From an uncultured Nostoc sp. (lineage in GTDB: Bacteria > Cyanobacteriota > Cyanobacteriia > Cyanobacteriales > Nostocaceae): a stretch of DNA of 61,176 nt. This document shows, piece by piece, positions 43,117-51,800 of this stretch. The stretch is taken from NCBI RefSeq assembly GCF_937863485.1, contig NZ_CALMFY010000098.1, positions 18,347-79,522 on the forward strand, in the 5' to 3' direction. The stretch's first letter is position 1. Each line of letters begins with the position of its first letter. Made by a program: the position numbers and the translations under genes. Under the pieces are notes generated by a model. The model did no database searches. It saw only the letters and a list, made by a program, of their open reading frames with translations, and was not told the DNA's origin.

Positions 43117-45000
43117 ATGAGTAAAAACTATACTGGTTCAAACTCTCCTCTAATCACTACTGAGCCATACAAAGAAATTCCATCAAACATCTATGTAGAG
43201 TCTGTGTCTGACATTTCGCATCAGCTTGATGGATCGGAGAATAACGGGGGAATTCAGCCTTTTTTACCCAACGAAACAGCCCCAACGCTCTCAGTTGCCG
43301 ATGCGATCGCTCAGATGTTGGAAAATTTGGGAGTAAGCTACGCTTTTGGTGTTGCCGGCGGTGCAATGGCAAGCCTTTGGGGTGCGCTGTCGAATAGCAC
43401 TATAGAAGTGTTGAACTTCCGCCACGAAGCAGGAGCAGCATTTGCAGCAACCGAAGCATACTTTGCCAATAATCGCCCCACTGTAGTTTTTACCACAGCA
43501 GGGCCGGGGATCACCAACGTCCTGACTGGATTGTTTGCGGCTCGTGGTGAAGGTGCAAAGGTGATTTTGTTGTCAGCTTGCACCTCAGCACCGCAGCGTG
43601 GACGTTGGGCTATTCAAGAAACTAGCACTTATACCTTGCCCAGTGGGGGAATTTTTACCCCAGGAGCGCTATTCAACTATGCAATCACTATTGAATCTGC
43701 GGCTCAATTACCACAGATTTTTCGCAAATTGGCTTTGGCTTTAGCGCAACCAGGTGGATTTGTTGCCCATTTGAGCATTCCCACCGCTGTGCAAACAAGT
43801 TTAGTTGAGGATATAGCTTTACCCCAACTAAATGTTTCTCCGTTTCCGATGACTGCTTCAAAAGAAGCGATCGCTAAATCTGTAGAGTTATTATCATCAG
43901 GCCCCTTTGCTATCTGGGTTGGTTTCGGTGCGCGTGATGCAGCAGACGAAATCCGCCAACTCGCAGAAAAAACTGGAGCAGCCGTCATGTGCTCACCCCG
44001 TGCTAAAGGTATCTTTCCCGAAGATCATCCCCAATTTGTGGGTGTCACAGGTTTAGGGGGTCATGCTTCCGTCTTGACTTATATGGAAGATCAACCTCCA
44101 CTACGCACACTCGTATTAGGAACCCGCCTTGGTGAACCGACTTCCTTCTGGAATTCGACCCTGGTTCCAAAAGGAGGTTTTGTCCATGTAGATATTGACC
44201 CAGAAGTGCCAGGAGTGGCGTATCCACACGTTGAAACTTTCGGGGTTCGGTCTGACATCAAATCCTTTGTGCAAGAATTGTTGCAGCAATTGCCAGATGC
44301 TCCTCGTTCCCTAATGTCGCTACCTCATCCAGAACACAAAGCAATTGAACCTGTTCTAGACGTAGATTATCCAGTGCGGCCAGAAGTATTGATGGCAGCA
44401 ATTCAAAAGATCATTGTTGAGGGTAGCGATGCAGTAGTAATGGCAGAGTGCGGTAACTCCTTTACTTGGTCAACGCATCTACTGCAATTTGCCCAAGCCA
44501 ATCGTTACCGAGTCAGCACCGGAGTTGGCGCAATGGGTCACGCCGTCACTGGAGTATTGGGTGCAGCGCTGGCGAACAATGGCAAGGCTGTAGGGATTGT
44601 CGGCGATGGAGCAATGCTGATGAATAACGAAATCAGCACAGCCGTGAAATACAAAATTCCCGCAATCTGGATTGTACTCAACGATGCGCGTTACAACATG
44701 TGTCATCAAGGGATGAAAATCTTGGGATTAAAGGGTGCAGACGCAACAATTCCACCAACAAACTTCGCCATGATTGCTCGTGGTATGGGAGCAGAAGCGA
44801 TTGTAGTCGTTAGAGAGTCAGATATCGAAGCCGCATTAGAACAAGCGATCGCTTCAACAGTTCCCTTTCTGATTGATGTAGTGATTGACGCTGATCGACC
44901 AGCACCATCTGGTGGACGTAATAAAAGTTTGGCTGCACAAGGAATTAAATCAAGCTCGGCTAAAAATTTAGCCAAGCAAGTTTCATTTCCAATGATTTGA
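43117..45000 (+). CDS. scyA: ScyA, ThDP-dependent acyloin-coupling enzyme
   Basis: The start chosen is ATG at 43117 (MSKNYTGSNS), giving 627 residues. The frame is open from 42925, but that extension is Cys-rich and unlike the family. The enzyme is related to acetolactate synthase: ThDP-activating Glu104 in RHEAGA, FTTAGPGITN, central-domain GFGARDAADEI, and the ThDP-Mg motif GDGAMLMNNE to LNDARYN (Gly496-Asp497-Gly498). ScyA couples indole-3-pyruvate with p-hydroxyphenylpyruvate in the cytoplasm to form the beta-keto acid precursor of scytonemin. It is first in the cluster and probably driven from the large upstream region. Confidence 0.95.
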   Translation: MSKNYTGSNSPLITTEPYKEIPSNIYVESVSDISHQLDGSENNGGIQPFLPNETAPTLSVADAIAQMLENLGVSYAFGVAGGAMASLWGALSNSTIEVLNFRHEAGAAFAATEAYFANNRPTVVFTTAGPGITNVLTGLFAARGEGAKVILLSACTSAPQRGRWAIQETSTYTLPSGGIFTPGALFNYAITIESAAQLPQIFRKLALALAQPGGFVAHLSIPTAVQTSLVEDIALPQLNVSPFPMTASKEAIAKSVELLSSGPFAIWVGFGARDAADEIRQLAEKTGAAVMCSPRAKGIFPEDHPQFVGVTGLGGHASVLTYMEDQPPLRTLVLGTRLGEPTSFWNSTLVPKGGFVHVDIDPEVPGVAYPHVETFGVRSDIKSFVQELLQQLPDAPRSLMSLPHPEHKAIEPVLDVDYPVRPEVLMAAIQKIIVEGSDAVVMAECGNSFTWSTHLLQFAQANRYRVSTGVGAMGHAVTGVLGAALANNGKAVGIVGDGAMLMNNEISTAVKYKIPAIWIVLNDARYNMCHQGMKILGLKGADATIPPTNFAMIARGMGAEAIVVVRESDIEAALEQAIASTVPFLIDVVIDADRPAPSGGRNKSLAAQGIKSSSAKNLAKQVSFPMI

Positions 45001-45303
45001 TTTTAAAAGTTTGCAATTTCAGTCAATTTTTATAGACACTAAGACACTCCCAGAACGCGGAATTTACAACGCAGTTTGGATTAGTCCATTCAGCAAAACC
45101 TAAAGGATGAATTTAGAAGCAGCAAAAACTTTATTCCAGCCAACAACTATGCCCAAAAAACTGGAATTTTTGATTTTTGAACATTAGTCTTTCCTTACTT
45201 CATCTTATCTTAATATTCGAGAGTGTTTTTATGTCTATATCTTTATATTTCGTAATGGTCATTACTTTCTCTAACCAATCCCAAACAATATCGAGAGGTG
45301 AAA
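45001..45303. other. scyA-scyB spacer
   Basis: About 300 bp contain no recognised repeat, terminator or ORF. The last bases, GAGAGGTGAAA, give a good Shine-Dalgarno sequence for the scyB ATG at 45304. The length leaves room for an internal promoter, but none is evident. Confidence 0.4.
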
Positions 45304-46365
45304 ATGCTGCTATTTGAAACTGTTAGAGAAATGGGTCACGAACAAGTTCTCTTCTGTCATGGTAAAAATCCAGAAATTAAGGCAATTATTGCTATCCATG
45401 ACACGACCTTAGGCCCAGCAATGGGAGCGACAAGACTATTGCCTTATGTCAACGAAGAAGCTGCTTTAAAAGATGCGCTTCGTCTGAGTCGTGGTATGAC
45501 ATATAAGGCTGCCTGTGCCAACATTCCGGCTGGTGGCGGCAAAGCAGTAATTATCGCTAATCCTGAAAATAAAACAGATGATCTGTTGAGAGCTTATGGA
45601 CGTTTTGTTAATAGTCTGAATGGGCGTTTTATTACCGGACAAGATGTCAATATTACCCCTGATGATGTCCGGACAATCAGTCAAGAAACTAAATATGTTG
45701 TTGGGGTATCAGAAAAGTCTGGTGGGCCTGCTCCCATAACATCACTAGGAGTTTTTCTCGGAATTCAAGCTGCTGTGGAGTCTCGTTGGCAGAGCAAAAG
45801 ACTTGATGGCATGAAAGTTGCAGTTCAAGGCTTAGGAAATGTAGGTAAAAATCTCTGCCGACACTTACATGAGCATGATGTCAAGCTTTTTGTTAGCGAT
45901 GTAGATCCAGCCAAAGCAGAAGAGGTAAAACGGCTTTTTGGCGCAACTATTGTAGAACCAACCGAAATTTACGCTCTTGATGTAGATATATTTGCTCCTT
46001 GTGCTTTAGGAGGAATTCTGAATAGTCATACAATTCCTTTTCTACAAGCTTCCATTATTGCTGGTGCAGCTAATAATCAATTGGAAAATGAGCAACTACA
46101 TAGTCAAATGCTTGCCAGAAAAGGGATTCTTTACAGCCCCGATTATGTAATTAATGCCGGAGGGCTAATCAATGTTTACAACGAAATGATTGGTTATGAC
46201 GAAGAAAAAGCTTTCAAGCAAGTGCATAACATTTATGACACGCTATTAGCAATTTTTAATATTGCTAAACAGCAGGGAGTTACTACCAACGATGCTGCCA
46301 AACGATTAGCAGAAGACCGCATTCAAGGCAGTAAGCGAAACAAGATTAAGGCGATCGCAGCTTAA
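45304..46365 (+). CDS. scyB: ScyB, leucine-dehydrogenase-like tryptophan dehydrogenase
   Basis: From the ATG at 45304 the protein has 353 residues; a GTG two codons earlier is open, but the GAGAGGTG there is better read as the ribosome site. Family features are clear: the GPAMGATR segment, Lys68 (MTYKAACAN), catalytic Lys80 (AGGGKAVI), the aspartate of TGQDVN, and the NAD fold QGLGNVGKNL. The characterised homologue oxidatively deaminates L-tryptophan to indole-3-pyruvate with NAD+, feeding ScyA. It lies 25 bp before scyC and is clearly co-transcribed with it. Confidence 0.95.
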   Translation: MLLFETVREMGHEQVLFCHGKNPEIKAIIAIHDTTLGPAMGATRLLPYVNEEAALKDALRLSRGMTYKAACANIPAGGGKAVIIANPENKTDDLLRAYGRFVNSLNGRFITGQDVNITPDDVRTISQETKYVVGVSEKSGGPAPITSLGVFLGIQAAVESRWQSKRLDGMKVAVQGLGNVGKNLCRHLHEHDVKLFVSDVDPAKAEEVKRLFGATIVEPTEIYALDVDIFAPCALGGILNSHTIPFLQASIIAGAANNQLENEQLHSQMLARKGILYSPDYVINAGGLINVYNEMIGYDEEKAFKQVHNIYDTLLAIFNIAKQQGVTTNDAAKRLAEDRIQGSKRNKIKAIAA

Positions 46366-46390
46366 TTGTTATTATCTTAAGGAGTGAGAA

Positions 46391-47362
46391 GTGGAAAAAA
46401 ATACCTTTGCAACATCAGCTTACATTGCTACTTCACCAGAGAACGCCTTTGACTACCTTTGTAGTTTAAAGAACTTGGATGAATGGACGCTTTATAGCCG
46501 GATGAAAGAGCAAATTGATGAAGATACCTGGCTGGGAACTGCATCTGGTTATCACAAAAATCTCTATTATCACGTTAAAAAACTAGAAAACCCACTTTTC
46601 TACGGCATTGAGTGGCACTGCGGGTTAGAGTATCAGAAATATTTTCAGGTTTACCCTGTTTTGCTGTTTCCTACAGACTACATTGAGCCTGGGACAGATG
46701 AAAAAGGTGTGTATTTTCACTGGTTGAGTTTTGTTGATCCAAAACGGCAGACTCAGATGATTATGCAGGGAATTCACACAGTACACACTTCCGAGTGTCG
46801 GTCTTTAAAAGGTAATTTGGAACGCAAGACTGGTCTTACCGCAGCAGCCAAAGGAAGCCACTTTATCGATACTGACACCATCTATGTTGATGCTCCCATT
46901 GAAATCGGCATTGAATACTTAAAAGACTTACAAAACATAGATGAGTGGGCGCATCTACTGCGACCAAATGGTGAGATTAATCTTGAATCAGGTGAATTCA
47001 AGGATGAATATGACCAGAAAGTAAAAGTTTCTGTGCGAGTTCATAGTTTGAGTAAATACTACTTGATCGAACAAGAACACTTTTATCCAGACTACGAATA
47101 TTATCAGCGTTCTGTAGCGCTACTCATCCCAACCGCCTATGCTTTCGCTGATCCCGAAGCTTCTGGTTTTATCCTACATCGGATCACATTCTGGAAAACA
47201 GATGGAACTGTTAGCCACGGCAAACTTCAAATTGAAGATTTTGGCGCTGAAAGCATGAACATCAAACGTTTGCTTGAAGCCAAAGCTGGCAATCTCAAAT
47301 CATTTGATAGGGGAATGAGCTATCTGCCAAAAATTCAAGAAACACTAATTACTAATTACTAA
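46391..47362 (+). CDS. scyC: ScyC, scytonemin precursor cyclase
   Basis: The 323-residue protein starts with GTG at 46391, preceded by AAGGAGTGAGAA. It has no signal peptide, so it is cytoplasmic. ScyC closes the cyclopentane ring of the ScyA product with loss of carboxylate. The sequence shows an internal duplication: SAYIATSPENAFDYLCSLKN-LDEW near the start and DTIYVDAPIEIGIEYLKDLQN-IDEW near residue 165, each followed by a beta-rich stretch. This suggests two SRPBCC/START-like domains, a fold used by aromatic cyclases. scyB ends 25 bp upstream; scyD begins 82 bp downstream. Confidence 0.93.
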   Translation: MEKNTFATSAYIATSPENAFDYLCSLKNLDEWTLYSRMKEQIDEDTWLGTASGYHKNLYYHVKKLENPLFYGIEWHCGLEYQKYFQVYPVLLFPTDYIEPGTDEKGVYFHWLSFVDPKRQTQMIMQGIHTVHTSECRSLKGNLERKTGLTAAAKGSHFIDTDTIYVDAPIEIGIEYLKDLQNIDEWAHLLRPNGEINLESGEFKDEYDQKVKVSVRVHSLSKYYLIEQEHFYPDYEYYQRSVALLIPTAYAFADPEASGFILHRITFWKTDGTVSHGKLQIEDFGAESMNIKRLLEAKAGNLKSFDRGMSYLPKIQETLITNY

Positions 47363-47443
47363 TTAAAACCTCTGCGCTTCCCTCTGCGTTTAAAATTTAC
47401 CCCTGAATTTCCCACGATTTTACTCAAAGCTGTATTGCAACAC

Positions 47444-48724
47444 ATGAAACTGAAACCACTTACTATTACTTTTCTCACTTTTTGTGTTGCGACTTTTTCT
47501 GGAATGAAAGCTGCCTCAGCTGGATCATTTTCGGTAATCGCCGATGGTCTATATAATGCCGGAGGTCTGAGCTTTGGCCCTGATGGTAATCTCTATGTTA
47601 CAGAGGCGGGAATAGGGGGAAGTGGAGCTTGTGTTCCACCACCAAGTGGTCAAGGGGGTTCTTTATGTTATGGCAGAAGTGGTGCAGTTACCAAAATTGA
47701 GAATGGTAAGACAGAGCGGATACTTACAGGACTGCCTTCTTTAGCATTACCGGATGGTAGTGGAGGCGCTGGGCCTCGTGACATCAAATTTGATGCTACA
47801 GGTAAACCTTATGTTCTGATTGGGTATGGGGCTAATCCAGCCTTTCGCGATCGCAATTTAGGTAACACTGACCTCGGTAAAATCATCGCTCCCGATTTTA
47901 ATACCAATTCCTGGACGACTATTGCTGATTTAGCTAACTATGAACTCGCCAACAATCCCGATGGTGGTGATGTCGATAGCAATCCCTTGGGTTTGGTAAT
48001 AGATGGCAAGCAAATAGTTGCATCTGATGCAGGCGCAAATGATTTACTCAGTGTTAACACTGATGGCAGTAATTTGCAGGCAATTACCGCGTTTCCCCAA
48101 GACATATTGACTAATCCCATCTTTCCACCCTCTGGTACTCCATCCAATGAACCAGCACAGGTGCCATCTCAAGGTGAAGCGGTGCAATCGCAGTTTGCAA
48201 CTCAAGCAGTACCCTCAAGTGTGGCAAAAGGCCCTGATGGTGCTTATTATGTCAGCCAATTTACTGGTTTTCCCTTCCCAGAAGGTGGGGCAAAAATCTA
48301 TCGAGTTGGTGCTGATGGAAAACCAACAGTATATGCCGATGGTTTTACCCAACTCACAGACTTGCAATTTGATCCTGAGGGCAATTTATATGCTTTGCAG
48401 TACGCCAATCAGTCAGCCTGGAAGGGTAATTTTGATGGTTCTGTAATCAAAATAGCTACTGATGGGACACGCACAACTCTTCTAAGTGGCAATGGATTAG
48501 AGTCACCTAGCGCCCTGACTATTGGTTCTGATGGTGCAGTATACGTCACTAACCGAGGCGATCGCCCAGGACTTGGACAAGTTCTCAGAATTGAAAATAC
48601 CAAATCTGTCCCTGAACCTGATTCTGCTTTAGGTGTATTAGCGATCGGGGCTTTGGGCGTTGGTTTGTTGCACAAGAAGAGAGCTACCCAACCACTCATA
48701 GATAGAGTTGTGGCGCTCAAGTAA
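47444..48724 (+). CDS. scyD: ScyD, exported beta-propeller-like protein
   Basis: From ATG at 47444 the protein has 426 residues; a TTG three codons earlier is also open. A signal peptide (about 1-27, ending AASAGS) precedes a chain rich in YVT/NHL-like blades (SFGPDGNLYVTEAGIGG, GPDGAYYVSQFTGFP, FDPEGNLYALQY, GSDGAVYVTN). A PEP-CTERM-like tail (VPEPDSALGVLAIGALGVGLLHKKR) closes it. ScyD is thought to act in the periplasm in late scytonemin assembly, though genetic evidence suggests it is not essential. It is a close paralogue of ScyE. Confidence 0.92.
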   Translation: MKLKPLTITFLTFCVATFSGMKAASAGSFSVIADGLYNAGGLSFGPDGNLYVTEAGIGGSGACVPPPSGQGGSLCYGRSGAVTKIENGKTERILTGLPSLALPDGSGGAGPRDIKFDATGKPYVLIGYGANPAFRDRNLGNTDLGKIIAPDFNTNSWTTIADLANYELANNPDGGDVDSNPLGLVIDGKQIVASDAGANDLLSVNTDGSNLQAITAFPQDILTNPIFPPSGTPSNEPAQVPSQGEAVQSQFATQAVPSSVAKGPDGAYYVSQFTGFPFPEGGAKIYRVGADGKPTVYADGFTQLTDLQFDPEGNLYALQYANQSAWKGNFDGSVIKIATDGTRTTLLSGNGLESPSALTIGSDGAVYVTNRGDRPGLGQVLRIENTKSVPEPDSALGVLAIGALGVGLLHKKRATQPLIDRVVALK

Positions 48725-48852
48725 AGAGTTTCAAACCAATATCAGTGCCTCTTAAAAAGGGCATTGTCTATTCTGCGTTTCTCAAAGACTGGGATTCGTT
48801 GTCTTTAAAACCATAAAAGTTTCCACTTATTTAATTCTCAATCTCCAAAGGT

Positions 48853-50229
48853 ATGAAACTCAAGTCATTTGCTTTTACATCTGTTACATTTTGTTTTGCC
48901 GCTATTTGTGGAATACCATCTGTGCAAGCTGCAACGCTAACGACAGTTGTCGATGGAGTCAGTAATGCACGGGGTGTTAGCTTTGGCCCTGACGGCAGTC
49001 TCTACGTAGCAGAGCCAGGTATTGGAGGAAACGGAAATTGCCAACCATCTCCGAGTACGCTGTTTCAGCCTATCTGTGCTGGTAACACTAGTTCACTCGT
49101 CAAAGTTTCACCAAACGGCACCCAACAGCGTCTACTTAATAACTTTGAGTCTCTAGCAGAACAACCTACAGGCAATCAAGGGGCCGGTATTGAAGACGTG
49201 GAATTCGACTCTAAAGGGAATGCTTATCTTCTGACTGGGTATGCTGGTTATCCAGGAAACCGTGATCCAGAAACATTTAAACTAGGTACTCAATCCCCTA
49301 TCCCACAAAATCAACTTGGTAGTTTCCCGCCATCAACAGCCGATAAAGTACTGAATAGCCCGCTTTTAGCACAACTGTACAAAGTTGACTTGAAGACTGG
49401 AGCTCTCAACAGTATTTTTGACTTTGCCAAGAATGAAATCACCAAAAATCCAGACAAAGGGGATGTAGTTACCAATCCCTATGACCTGACTATTAATGGC
49501 GATAATGCTTATGTGGTTGACGGGGGCGGGAACGCTGCTTACAAAATTAAACTTGACGGAAGTAAGTCTGAGGCGATCGCAATTCCTAAAAACGTCATTA
49601 GTAACTCCGACTTGCCACCAGGATTACAATTACCTCCTGGGCTATTAGAGCAGCTTCCAGGAGGAAAAACAGCAATTCAATCAGTACCCACTGGTGGCAC
49701 AATTGGTCCCGATGGAGCTTTATACGTTGGTGAATATACGGGTTTTCCTTATCCAGCAGGTAAATCACGGATTTTCCGCATTGGCGATGATCTCAAACCA
49801 GAAGTTTTTCTAGATGGGTTTACGCACATCACAGACTTAACCTTTGATAAGAATGGAAATTTGCTGGTTTTACAGTTCAGCGACAAGTCCCAGTTAGGGG
49901 GTGACATCACAGATTTACCCGGTTCTCTGATCGAAGTTGCTCCTAATGGCACTCGCACAACACTCGTTGCAGCTGGTCAAGGGCTAGATTCGGCTGATGG
50001 AATTACTATTGGCCCTGATGGCAAGATTTATATTACCAATCAGGGTGTCGGCAAAGGGCGAGGAGAGGTTGTTCGGGTGGATGGTATTGTTACACGAGTA
50101 GTCCCCGAACCTGGTTCAATAGTTGGCTTATTAGCACTTGCTGGTGTGGGTGCAACTGCTGCTCGCGCCAAGCGCAAACGCCAAGAAAAGTTGGATGAAG
50201 AGTTGCTAGCCAAAGCAGAGACTGTCTAA
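48853..50229 (+). CDS. scyE: ScyE, exported beta-propeller-like protein
   Basis: The 458-residue protein has a signal peptide (about 1-26, ending VQAA). Its blades match those of ScyD (SFGPDGSLYVAEPGIGG, GPDGALYVGEYTGFPYPAG, FDKNGNLLVLQF, GPDGKIYITNQG). A PEP-CTERM-like end (VPEPGSIVGLLALAGVG followed by basic residues) is present. ScyE is required for mature scytonemin in N. punctiforme, and mutants accumulate the monomer, so it probably promotes oxidative dimerisation in the periplasm. It follows scyD by 128 bp and is separated from scyF by two hairpins. Confidence 0.92.
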   Translation: MKLKSFAFTSVTFCFAAICGIPSVQAATLTTVVDGVSNARGVSFGPDGSLYVAEPGIGGNGNCQPSPSTLFQPICAGNTSSLVKVSPNGTQQRLLNNFESLAEQPTGNQGAGIEDVEFDSKGNAYLLTGYAGYPGNRDPETFKLGTQSPIPQNQLGSFPPSTADKVLNSPLLAQLYKVDLKTGALNSIFDFAKNEITKNPDKGDVVTNPYDLTINGDNAYVVDGGGNAAYKIKLDGSKSEAIAIPKNVISNSDLPPGLQLPPGLLEQLPGGKTAIQSVPTGGTIGPDGALYVGEYTGFPYPAGKSRIFRIGDDLKPEVFLDGFTHITDLTFDKNGNLLVLQFSDKSQLGGDITDLPGSLIEVAPNGTRTTLVAAGQGLDSADGITIGPDGKIYITNQGVGKGRGEVVRVDGIVTRVVPEPGSIVGLLALAGVGATAARAKRKRQEKLDEELLAKAETV

Positions 50230-50270
50230 TTCCTCTTTCCCTGGCTCTGTCAGAAAATGCTTACAAAATA

Positions 50271-50353
50271 GGCTGCTGCCTCATACAGAAAGTTGCATTT
50301 CAAACAACAGGCAGCAGCCAAAATTCCAGGGTTCCCAAACTGGGACTGGGAAC
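50271..50353 (+). other. Two hairpins between scyE and scyF
   Basis: GGCTGCTGCCT (50271-50281) is perfectly inverted at 50309-50319, and GTTCCCA (50331-50337) is inverted at 50347-50353. Neither is followed by a T-run, so they may be RNA-stability or processing elements that set different scyE and scyF levels. Confidence 0.55.
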
Positions 50354-50403
50354 AAAATTAGTCTAGGAAAAAGTATAACTCATACAACCAGGACTTCAAA
50401 CTC

Positions 50404-51600
50404 ATGGGTTTAGTCAAAAATTTGTCAATCGGCATTCTCGGTACTGGATTCTTGGTGTTGGCAACAGCAGCCCAAGCCAAGGCTGTAACATTAACTTTCG
50501 ACAGAAGTATCGGCGAACCAGGCTTCGGCCCTGGGCAACTGTTTGTTCCCCAAGGCATAGCGGTGGATAGCCAAGGGAATACCCTTATATCTAACGGACG
50601 CGGTGTTAACCCGGATGGTACTCCTAACTACAACCTCGGTGACAAAATTGAAAAATTTAGTCCCAGCGGTCAGTATATTGGAGCAATTGGCTCCGGCGGC
50701 ACAGGGCCCGGACAGTTTGACGAGCCAACAACTGTAGACTTTAATCCCGTAACAGGGGATTTGTATGCAGGTGATGTTTACAACAACCGCATTAATCAAT
50801 TCGATTCTCAGGGTAAATTTATTAGATCCTTTGCAAATGGAGAATTTACCGGTCTCATACCAGGTAGGATTTTCTTTGGGCCATCTGGTGTAACATTTGA
50901 CAAAGCTGGCAACGTGTACGCTGGTGATTTTAACGGCGAAAGAATCCTTAAATTCACACCTGACGGAAAGCAAATTGGTGTCATTGGTGGCAAGGTGGGC
51001 ACTGCACTTGGAGAAACTCAAGGTGTAGCAGGTATAAGAATTTCCCCGGTTAGTGGAAATATCTTTGTAGCTGACCAGTATAACAACCGCGTTAAAGTAC
51101 TCGATCCAAATGGTAAACCTCTGTACACATTTGGTTCAGCAGGTAGCGGACCTGGACAGCTTCTTCAGCCAATTGGCATTGAAGTGGACGACCAAGAGAA
51201 TGTTTATGTAGCTGATTCTATCAACAGCCGCGTTCAGGTATTTGATAAAAACGGTAAATTCTTGACTTCTTATGGTCAACCAGCCCTAGATGCATCAGGT
51301 AAACCAGTCCCGCCTCCAGGATTAACTGACCCCCCATTTGGCAATCCCCTCGACCTCACTCCAGGCAAATTTAACTGGACGGGTGGCACAAGCCTCAAAG
51401 ATAACAAGCTTTATGTGGGCGATTTCTTCCAAGGTCGCGTCCAAGTGCTAAACGTAGAAGGCAGAACTCAAGTACCTGAATCTAGTTCAATATTGGGTTT
51501 AGCATTACTTGGATTTGGGGCTGCTACGGTTACATTGAAGAAACGTGGGCAACAAAAGCCAGTCCTCAGTTTAGAGAAGGAACTGCAAAAACAGTGCTGA
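50404..51600 (+). CDS. scyF: ScyF, exported NHL-repeat protein
   Basis: The 398-residue protein has a signal peptide (about 1-27, ending AQAKA). Five or six NHL blades follow, with the typical GSGPGQF..P.GI.VD..GNVYVAD..N.R...F pattern; for example GTGPGQFDEPTTVDF and GSGPGQLLQPIGIEVDDQENVYVAD. A PEP-CTERM-like tail (VPESSSILGLALLGFGAA, then KKR) is at the end. ScyF is a periplasmic beta propeller of unclear role in scytonemin assembly, different from the ScyD/ScyE subfamily. It is sixth in the cluster. Confidence 0.92.
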   Translation: MGLVKNLSIGILGTGFLVLATAAQAKAVTLTFDRSIGEPGFGPGQLFVPQGIAVDSQGNTLISNGRGVNPDGTPNYNLGDKIEKFSPSGQYIGAIGSGGTGPGQFDEPTTVDFNPVTGDLYAGDVYNNRINQFDSQGKFIRSFANGEFTGLIPGRIFFGPSGVTFDKAGNVYAGDFNGERILKFTPDGKQIGVIGGKVGTALGETQGVAGIRISPVSGNIFVADQYNNRVKVLDPNGKPLYTFGSAGSGPGQLLQPIGIEVDDQENVYVADSINSRVQVFDKNGKFLTSYGQPALDASGKPVPPPGLTDPPFGNPLDLTPGKFNWTGGTSLKDNKLYVGDFFQGRVQVLNVEGRTQVPESSSILGLALLGFGAATVTLKKRGQQKPVLSLEKELQKQC

Positions 51601-51625
51601 GTTTTGATGCTTGAGTAACAGTTTC

Positions 51626-51703
51626 GTAGGGTGGGTTAGCCAAGGGTATAACCCACCATCTCAATAATTTTGGTGCCGTACTCTCGGCGGTAACACACCC
51701 TAC
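51626..51703. repeat. Inverted-repeat element (GTAGGGTG family) after scyF
   Basis: GTAGGGTGGGTTA at 51626 pairs with TAACACACCCTAC at 51691-51703, with an inner GTGGGTTA/TAACCCAC stem at 51631-51657. It is the same family as 9275-9381 and 22291-22370. It lies between scyF and the glycosyltransferase gene and may separate transcription units. Confidence 0.75.
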
Positions 51704-51800
51704 TGGCTCCCCTAAGAAATTTTCAAAACAAGGGAGATAAAAACTGGGTAACACAACAAACCCAACATTATCAAGGTGCTTCCAGGACATTAACTAGCTC

